NCBI GenBank assembly: GCA_947380285.1 | Contig: CANCQD010000023.1 | Span: forward strand, 1 to 25,396 | Length of the DNA: 25,396 nt | DNA from: Burkholderiaceae bacterium | GTDB lineage: Bacteria; Pseudomonadota; Gammaproteobacteria; Burkholderiales; Burkholderiaceae | Direction of reading: 5' to 3' | In this document: positions 20,615-25,396 of the stretch, piece after piece | Layout of the letters: each line of letters starts with the position of its first letter | Numbering within the stretch: the stretch's first letter is position 1 | Notes under the pieces: model-generated | The model's database searches: none | Seen by the model: the letters and a program-made list of their open reading frames with translations, nothing else | What the model was told of the DNA's origin: nothing | Position numbers and translations under genes: made by a program

Positions 20615-22407
20615 TTCAACTAAACATATCTAAATTCTTAAACAAGAGAAATATTGATCTTCCGCTAGATCAATTGAAGCAGTTGCAATCTGAAAAATTA
20701 ATACACATGGTAAAGATGGCTAAAGAAAGTCTTTTGCCAGCGTTCTTAGGCCCCATCATATGCCTTCCCCTCTTTGCTGAATCGGCTGGATATGATCGTT
20801 TTTACTTGTGGTTTATCGTTGCCAATATTTGTCTTTTACTCAGAGCATATTTGGTTTTATCCACGAACCCTCAAATGAATATTGATAAAAATATTCTGAA
20901 AATGAATTGGGCTATTGGGCTTTCATCAGCATGCTGGGGATTTGGCTGGTTAATCTTGCTGCCCACTTACTCACTGGAAAACTACCTGCTTTATTACACC
21001 ATTACCTTGATTTTTGTTTTCATCAATATGTATGGAAACTGTCTTAATTGGAGTACTTTAGTTTCCTTTATAGCCCCGTTACAAATATGTCTATTTGTTT
21101 ACTATATTTTCATTCCAAACGCTGTCGTGCACTGGCCGATAGTTACTGGCGCCGCTTTATTCTTTTACTATTCCCTAAAAATGGGTTCACTTTTTTCACT
21201 ATCTTGGGAAAAAAACTTAATCCTGAAATTTAAAAATGATGCTCTGTTAGATGAGCTGCTCATTGAAAAAGACACATCCATTGCTGCCAATACTGCTAAG
21301 TCAGATTTCATTGCGACAGCTAGTCATGATCTACGCCAACCAATGCAAGCAATTAATATTTTCTTAGCCTTGCTAAATGATCAGAAGATGGATGAAGATG
21401 AAAAATTGATTGTTGGTAAGCTGAAGTTTAGCGCCGATCAATTAAATAAAATGTTTAACGCACTGTTAGATATTAGTAAATTGGACGCCCAGAGTATTTT
21501 GGTTAAGGATGCCGTATTTGATCTCAGTGTCTTGGCCTCCAATCTTCAAGGAGTACTTGCACCGATTGCCAGCGCGAAAAAATTGGAATTGAATTTTAAA
21601 TACCAGCATATAAAAGCGTATGGCGATATGACATTGCTCACTCAGCTTCTAATGAACATTATTTCCAATGCTATCCAGTACACACAGTCTGGAAGTATTG
21701 ATGTTTTATTCACCCAAGACGCCAATATGCTTGTAGTCCAGGTCCGTGATACGGGTATGGGCATGGGTAAGGAAGATCTAAATTCAATGTACAAGGAGTT
21801 TTATCGTGGCCAACATACCCGAGGCCTGCATGATGGCCTAGGGCTAGGTCTTTCCATCGTAAATCGCATCATCAAACTCATTGGCGCCACGCTTTCCGTT
21901 GAATCAGATCTGGGAAAAGGGTCCGCCTTCACAGTAAAAACCTATTTTTCCACCATAGCAACCAATGACCTTTTAGATAAAACTCCTGAAGCCAATCAAA
22001 TACTGGGTGACGATTATTCCGCCTTTACATTGGAAGATTCTCAGCGTTTACATTTAGGTCATTTAGCAATTATTGAAGATGATGATGTTTTACTAAATGC
22101 CTATTATCAGTTTTTTACGGCAGCTGGATTTGTCGTCCATCTCATTCCCTTGAATGCTGAAGAATTTTATTCTGAGCTAACAAAAATATCTCGCTTGGAT
22201 TTTATCTTGAGCGACTACAGATTAGGGTCGGAGAATGGAGTTTCTTATATTCAGAAAATTCGCGAACAATTTAATGCCGATATTCCAGCAATCATCGTTA
22301 CGGCCGATACCTCACCTGAACACCTCAAAATGTTTGATGATTTGAGTATTAAAGCACTGTATAAACCAATTGAACCCAGTGAAATTGTTAAACATATTAA
22401 AAAGTAA
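20611..22407 (+). CDS. Hybrid sensor histidine kinase
   Basis: This is a 598-aa protein. About five or six membrane helices lie in residues 40-195 (LPAFLGPIICLPLFA through ALFFYYSLKMGSLFSL), with no large periplasmic loop. Sensing is therefore probably within or near the membrane. The HisKA domain has His239 in 'TASHDLRQPMQ'. The ATPase domain has 'NIISNAIQYT' (N box), 'VRDTGMGMG' (G1) and 'GLGLGLSIVNRI' (G2). A C-terminal receiver (about 483-598) has an acidic pocket in 'IIEDDD', phosphoacceptor Asp535 (ILSDYRLG) and Lys in 'LYKPIEP'. The layout allows a His-Asp relay; a separate Hpt protein is not in the window. The partner is the overlapping response regulator. Confidence 0.92.
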   Translation: MIQLNISKFLNKRNIDLPLDQLKQLQSEKLIHMVKMAKESLLPAFLGPIICLPLFAESAGYDRFYLWFIVANICLLLRAYLVLSTNPQMNIDKNILKMNWAIGLSSACWGFGWLILLPTYSLENYLLYYTITLIFVFINMYGNCLNWSTLVSFIAPLQICLFVYYIFIPNAVVHWPIVTGAALFFYYSLKMGSLFSLSWEKNLILKFKNDALLDELLIEKDTSIAANTAKSDFIATASHDLRQPMQAINIFLALLNDQKMDEDEKLIVGKLKFSADQLNKMFNALLDISKLDAQSILVKDAVFDLSVLASNLQGVLAPIASAKKLELNFKYQHIKAYGDMTLLTQLLMNIISNAIQYTQSGSIDVLFTQDANMLVVQVRDTGMGMGKEDLNSMYKEFYRGQHTRGLHDGLGLGLSIVNRIIKLIGATLSVESDLGKGSAFTVKTYFSTIATNDLLDKTPEANQILGDDYSAFTLEDSQRLHLGHLAIIEDDDVLLNAYYQFFTAAGFVVHLIPLNAEEFYSELTKISRLDFILSDYRLGSENGVSYIQKIREQFNADIPAIIVTADTSPEHLKMFDDLSIKALYKPIEPSEIVKHIKK

Positions 22408-22466
22408 TTTTCTTGATGCACCGTAATTAAGTATTGATTAATAATAAAAATAGTAGGAGACAAATA

Positions 22467-23177
22467 ATGAATTACAAGATAAGTTTAATAGGTTTTTTGT
22501 CGTATTTTGCAATGGCAAGCATCAGCGGCGCTCAAACTAAATCCAATGCTTGGGAGGGTGCTTATGGCCAAGTGGCGATAGGCTATGAAAGCTATATCCC
22601 AAAGGCCACTGCTGCTACAACTACAACACTACCTAATGGGGGCGGCATACTTCCCACATACTCAACTGCTACCCATGCAAATGGCCCAACCGGTAGTTTT
22701 GGTGCTGGCTATAACTTTGGAATTAACGAGACTCTCCTTCTTGGAATTGGCGTTGCTTTAAGTCCTGGTGGCTCAAGTTCTGCCACCTCAACTGCATCCA
22801 ATGCTGGGGGTACGGCAAAAGGGGTTTACAACGTTACCAATGCCTATAGCATATCTCTTATTCCAGGATATGCGATTGATCCCAACCGTTTGTTGTACAT
22901 CAAGCTTGGATATGCTGCGGCCACTACACATGCTAGCGCTTTTGAGAACTCCGCTGCAGCCAACTACCCCCAGCAAGCCGTCAAAGTGAATGGGACTCTT
23001 TATGGCCTTGGCTATAAACAAATGGTTACAGAATCCATTTACCTTCTTGGTGAAGCCAACTATGCAGTGAATAGAGAAAAGCAGGTATCCGTTCTTACCA
23101 ACGGGGGAATTTTAATTAACTCTCCGTCTAATGCAGTAGGCTTTGATTTAGTTGTTGGTATTGGCTACCGCTTTTAA
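22467..23177 (+). CDS. Outer-membrane beta-barrel protein
   Basis: I place the start at 22467 (236 aa), with AGGAG 7 nt upstream, rather than the TTG at 22434. A signal peptide of about 22 residues ends in 'SISGAQT'. The mature sequence alternates amphipathic strands and Gly/Ser/Thr-rich turns ('YGQVAIGYESY', 'GSFGAGYNFGINETLLLGIG', 'LYIKLGYAAAT', 'LYGLGYKQMV'). It ends in 'VVGIGYRF', the aromatic C-terminal signature for outer-membrane insertion. The size fits an eight-stranded barrel of the OmpA/OmpX/Opa type. It follows the kinase gene by about 60 nt and may be a target of that system. Function is unknown. Confidence 0.85.
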   Translation: MNYKISLIGFLSYFAMASISGAQTKSNAWEGAYGQVAIGYESYIPKATAATTTTLPNGGGILPTYSTATHANGPTGSFGAGYNFGINETLLLGIGVALSPGGSSSATSTASNAGGTAKGVYNVTNAYSISLIPGYAIDPNRLLYIKLGYAAATTHASAFENSAAANYPQQAVKVNGTLYGLGYKQMVTESIYLLGEANYAVNREKQVSVLTNGGILINSPSNAVGFDLVVGIGYRF

Positions 23178-23328
23178 TTTCTAGACTTACGCACTTGCCA
23201 GTAGCGCGTTTAAAGCGGCATTGCCATTGATGACTATTAGGCCTCTTATAGAGGGTGAGAAGGCCATCAAGGAGTTTGATGGGCTCTTCAGCGATAGTAG
23301 AAGCAAACAACAACGATAAATTATTCAT
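23178..23328 (-). pseudogene. Truncated tyrosine recombinase (integrase) N-terminus
   Basis: The minus-strand frame from ATG 23328 contains 'LLTLYKRPNSHQWQCRFKRA' and then 'TGKCVSLEIK'. This is the arm-type DNA-binding N-terminus of many phage-type integrases (Y-K-R-P-x-S-x-x-W-x-x-R). After about 50 residues the similarity ends where the outer-membrane gene's stop codon lies, so the core and catalytic domains are gone. The frame then runs on meaninglessly antisense to that gene. I read it as a scar of an integrative element. Confidence 0.6.
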
Positions 23329-23329
23329 A

Positions 23330-23356
23330 ACAAGTGTCTCGTTACGCGACACTTGT
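23330..23356. repeat. 9-bp perfect inverted repeat beside the integrase remnant
   Basis: ACAAGTGTC (23330-23338) and GACACTTGT (23348-23356) pair around TCGTTACGC. It directly abuts the ATG of the integrase remnant. It could be an operator of the lost integrase or a recombination core site. Confidence 0.45.
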
Positions 23357-23465
23357 AGCTTAATTTCAGATTTGCGTTTGGGCGACCTGAATTATTTAGA
23401 ATCGGTTAAACCGACACCACAGCGTCAAGGCTGTGCAAAGCATAAGCGCTACTTTAAGTAACACT
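23357..23465. other. Intergenic, nothing recognised
   Basis: There is no supported gene in this stretch. The whole gap from the outer-membrane gene to the ParA gene (23178-23573) is filled by the integrase remnant, its inverted repeat, this stretch and the ParA-operon terminator. Confidence 0.4.
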
Positions 23466-23503
23466 GAATAAAAAACCACTTTAAGTTTTTAGTTAAAGTA
23501 GTT
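23466..23503 (-). terminator. Rho-independent terminator of the Sel1-ParA operon
   Basis: On the minus strand AACTACTTTAA and TTAAAGTGGTT pair around an 8-nt loop (11 bp with one U-G pair), followed by TTTTATT. It lies about 70 nt after the ParA stop codon. Confidence 0.6.
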
Positions 23504-23573
23504 AAGCCCATAAGGAGCAAGCAAGCAGATCTTAATATAGGAACTTAGGATTTTGGTTTTATTTGGGTAATCG

Positions 23574-24422
23574 CTACTTTCTTTTTAAAAAAGCAGGAAT
23601 AAAACTAAACTCACTCTGATCTTTCACTATTTCTACAGGTTTAACATGCTTTAGAGCAGTCTGAGCCGCAACAGGTTCAATGTGCTCTAACTTAATCTCA
23701 TTTTTTATATTAATAATTGGTTTAAGTACACAATCATTTATAAATTGGGTTTTTTGGTCAATATTTTGATCCACAAAATCACAAAATTCAATCATATTTT
23801 CAGCAATAATGCCGTTATCTACCCTGAACCAAAAGTCGTTAAGGAGTTTATTGTTTATCTGCGACACTCTATAAATTGGTGGACAGACAAAGCAATTATC
23901 TAGAAATTCAAGGCCAGAAAATTTAATTTCATTAAGTTGATTTCGATCTATTCTGCTGGGAGCTACTAAAATAGTTTGCTGTTTTTGCTTTATCCTCGTC
24001 GACTGTTTTTGTATGTACTCAAGAATAAAAATCTCAGTACTTGCAATTTCAACACGACTATTTGAACTTGGCACAATGATGATGTCAAATTCCAATATGA
24101 AGTCATATGGCAAGCCGAAAGTCCAAGTTAAATCTGCAATTGTGATATCAGAATGTGTCCCATACTGTCTGAGGGCCGCCTTGGCCTCGAGCATCGTGTA
24201 TCCAGAGTTTTGCTGATAAGACAATACTGCTTTATAGCCTTGGATATTCTGATGGGGGTTCTTGCTAATTAAGTTCGACGAGGTTCCTTGCTTGTCAAAA
24301 TCAATCAATGAAACCTTATATTTTTTTTCAATAGCAAGATAACCCGCTAAATTAGCTGAAATAGTACTTTTACCAACGCCACCCTTTTGGTTGGTAATTA
24401 AAATCTTAATCTTGTTTTTCAC
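23574..24422 (-). CDS. ParA/MinD-type ATPase, orphan
   Basis: This is a 282-aa protein. The deviant Walker A motif KGGVGKST is at 13-20, with signature Lys13 and Lys18. The A' motif is 'DFDKQGTSSN' (41-50), and Walker B is replaced by 'TIADLTW' (94-100), unlike the usual D-x-P-P/A-x. The later 'IIIVPSSNSRVEIASTEIFI' is typical. It has a long charged C-terminal tail ending FIPAFLKRK. There is no parB or par site nearby, so plasmid or chromosome partition is unlikely; positioning of a protein complex is more probable. The start is GTG overlapping the stop of the Sel1-repeat gene (GTGA), with no Shine-Dalgarno, so translation is coupled. The C-terminal half is AT-rich and Asn/Ile/Lys-rich. Confidence 0.85.
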   Translation of the reverse strand: MKNKIKILITNQKGGVGKSTISANLAGYLAIEKKYKVSLIDFDKQGTSSNLISKNPHQNIQGYKAVLSYQQNSGYTMLEAKAALRQYGTHSDITIADLTWTFGLPYDFILEFDIIIVPSSNSRVEIASTEIFILEYIQKQSTRIKQKQQTILVAPSRIDRNQLNEIKFSGLEFLDNCFVCPPIYRVSQINNKLLNDFWFRVDNGIIAENMIEFCDFVDQNIDQKTQFINDCVLKPIINIKNEIKLEHIEPVAAQTALKHVKPVEIVKDQSEFSFIPAFLKRK

Positions 24423-25090
24423 AGCAACTTGTAAAGTTGTCTCATATTTTGAATCTTCGCATTAACTATCTGCGCTTGCTCCAACTCTTTAGAAAAATCT
24501 TCTTTGTTAGTATGCTGCATAATCATCAAAATACGCTTGGCTTGATCATGCTGAGCTAAGCTTGCCAGACTTAAATAATAAAAAGCCAAACGTTGATTCA
24601 CTGGAATAATCTCGCCTTTTCCATAATAGCTACCTAAAGTGTAAGCCGCCTGACGACTGCCTAATTCTGAGCCTTTAGCTAATAGATCAATGCCTTTATC
24701 AATATCCTTGGGGACTCCTTGAGCCGCGCCAACGCCTGTAATAAGAATATTACCTAAATTACAAAAGGCATCATGAACTTCTTCTTTAATAGCATCAGAG
24801 TAGAAAGCTAGAGCTTTTTTGTAATCGGGTTTACCGCCAACTACACCTTGCTCATGGATTAGTCCAAGGTTGTAATGTGCATAGCCATTACCTCGAGCCG
24901 TTTCTCTATTAAGCCAATTCATTAGACTCTCGGCCTGATCTGTTTTTAATAGTCCATCAAAACACATCTTGATTAGGGCGAATTGTGCATCTGCACTTAA
25001 TTCATATTGCGCTAGATCAAAAAAGATTTCAAAAGCCGCATCATTCCTTCCCTGACGTAAATTTTGTTCACCCAACTCTACACTTGACAT
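24419..25090 (-). CDS. Sel1-like repeat (TPR) protein coupled to ParA
   Basis: This is a 223-aa protein. The N-terminal 1-65 is helical. Then come three Sel1-type repeats at about 69-105 (AHYNLGLIHEQGVVGGKPDY), 106-145 (AFCNLGNILITGVGAAQGVP) and 146-181 (AAYTLGSYYGKGEIIPVNQR), and a C-terminal helix. Such repeats bind protein partners. The start has AAGGGG about 7 nt upstream. There is no signal peptide, so it is cytoplasmic. The overlap with the ParA gene makes a partner role likely. Confidence 0.85.
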   Translation of the reverse strand: MSSVELGEQNLRQGRNDAAFEIFFDLAQYELSADAQFALIKMCFDGLLKTDQAESLMNWLNRETARGNGYAHYNLGLIHEQGVVGGKPDYKKALAFYSDAIKEEVHDAFCNLGNILITGVGAAQGVPKDIDKGIDLLAKGSELGSRQAAYTLGSYYGKGEIIPVNQRLAFYYLSLASLAQHDQAKRILMIMQHTNKEDFSKELEQAQIVNAKIQNMRQLYKLL

Positions 25091-25324
25091 TACTCACCCC
25101 TTATTTTGGTGTCTATCAGAGTAGTCCTATATCCTGACTTTATCTATTAGCTTAAGAGCCAATACAAATAATAAAAAAATATTTTTAATTCAAATATGTT
25201 GTTATTCAAAGGCAAAAGCTACCAAAATAAATCTTCTTATTCACTCCAGAGCTAATACGAAAATGCACTATATCTTCCACATTAATAAACTACAATTAAA
25301 GTCTAAATTTATTAGAGGTTGATC
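25091..25324. promoter_or_regulatory. Divergent control region of Sel1-ParA operon and the acidic protein gene
   Basis: This is a 234-bp AT-rich gap between divergent genes. It must contain both promoters, but no -35/-10 pair is good enough to name. No repeat stands out. Confidence 0.35.
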
Positions 25325-25396
25325 ATGTTTTCTAAAAGCTATACAGATGAAATTTCAAATGATCATGATGAAGATGATTACACCTCTCAGAATCCT
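25325..25396 (+). CDS. Acidic protein, N-terminal 24 residues only (cut by right edge)
   Basis: ATG at 25325 has GAGG about 6 nt upstream (AGAGGTTGATC). The visible residues are MFSKSYTDEISNDHDEDDYT followed by SQNP, rich in Asp and Glu, with no stop before the edge. Not recognised. Its position opposite the Sel1-ParA operon suggests possible functional linkage. Confidence 0.55.
   Translation, partial: MFSKSYTDEISNDHDEDDYTSQNP

Noticed and set aside
23255..23461. Plus-strand 68-codon frame near the integrase remnant
   Set aside because: It overlaps the integrase remnant antisense, has no ribosome-binding site, and its product resembles nothing known to me.
23574..25090. Plasmid or chromosome partition locus
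   Set aside because: There is a ParA-type ATPase but no ParB, no iterated centromere-like repeats and no replication gene; a Sel1 protein is its partner instead.

Overview
The window looks like a chromosomal segment of a low-to-moderate GC betaproteobacterium in Burkholderiaceae. The best guess is Polynucleobacter or a close relative. This is inference from a complete gltIJKL-type importer, several Bug/TctC-family solute-binding proteins, a lysine-rich histone H1-like protein beside a PPK2 polyphosphate kinase, and the base composition. No rRNA gene, intact tRNA gene, CRISPR array or intact insertion sequence was seen.

Region 1 (1-6860) is housekeeping and transport. It holds a partial MFS transporter (minus strand, cut by the left edge), then a histone-like gene and ppk2 on the plus strand. 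Convergent to these is a long minus-strand run read as gltI-gltJ-gltK-gltL-lipoprotein-alpha/beta hydrolase, with gaps of 0-30 nt. The hydrolase carries the residue set of haloacetate/fluoroacetate dehalogenases.

Region 2 (6861-12480) is a catabolic and solute-binding cluster. One minus-strand operon reads SDR, Bug binding protein, DctP-like protein with no signal peptide, SDR, Tat-exported arylmalonate decarboxylase-like protein. A divergent second Bug gene appears to start at ATT. No membrane permease for either binding-protein type is present.

Region 3 (12480-14100) is a small accessory cassette. It is bounded by two degenerate 38-bp direct repeats that look like tRNA 3' ends. It contains a membrane-anchored hypothetical protein and two tandem tiny Cys-rich proteins sharing an exactly spaced three-Cys motif.

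Region 4 (14098-19750) has a SulP-STAS-cNMP transporter on the minus strand. Divergent from it is a CxxCxxCC (YkgJ-type) gene coupled to a GNAT/ATE-fold-like gene. Facing these is a minus-strand HTH-SET operon whose ribosome-binding site lies in a perfect 11-bp hairpin. Upstream of that on the minus strand is a three-gene set: a 50-aa exported peptide, a membrane-anchored protein and an ArsR-type regulator.

Region 5 (19751-25396) has a NarL-type response regulator overlapping a hybrid histidine kinase, then an outer-membrane beta-barrel gene. Next come a decayed tyrosine-recombinase N-terminus, a Sel1-repeat/ParA gene pair with its own terminator, and the start of an acidic protein cut by the right edge.

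The most noteworthy signals are the RBS-sequestering hairpin of the HTH-SET operon, the hairpin over the ppk2 start, the paired Cys-rich micro-proteins between tRNA-like repeats, the ATT start of a Bug gene, and the active-site Cys loss in the arylmalonate decarboxylase-like protein.
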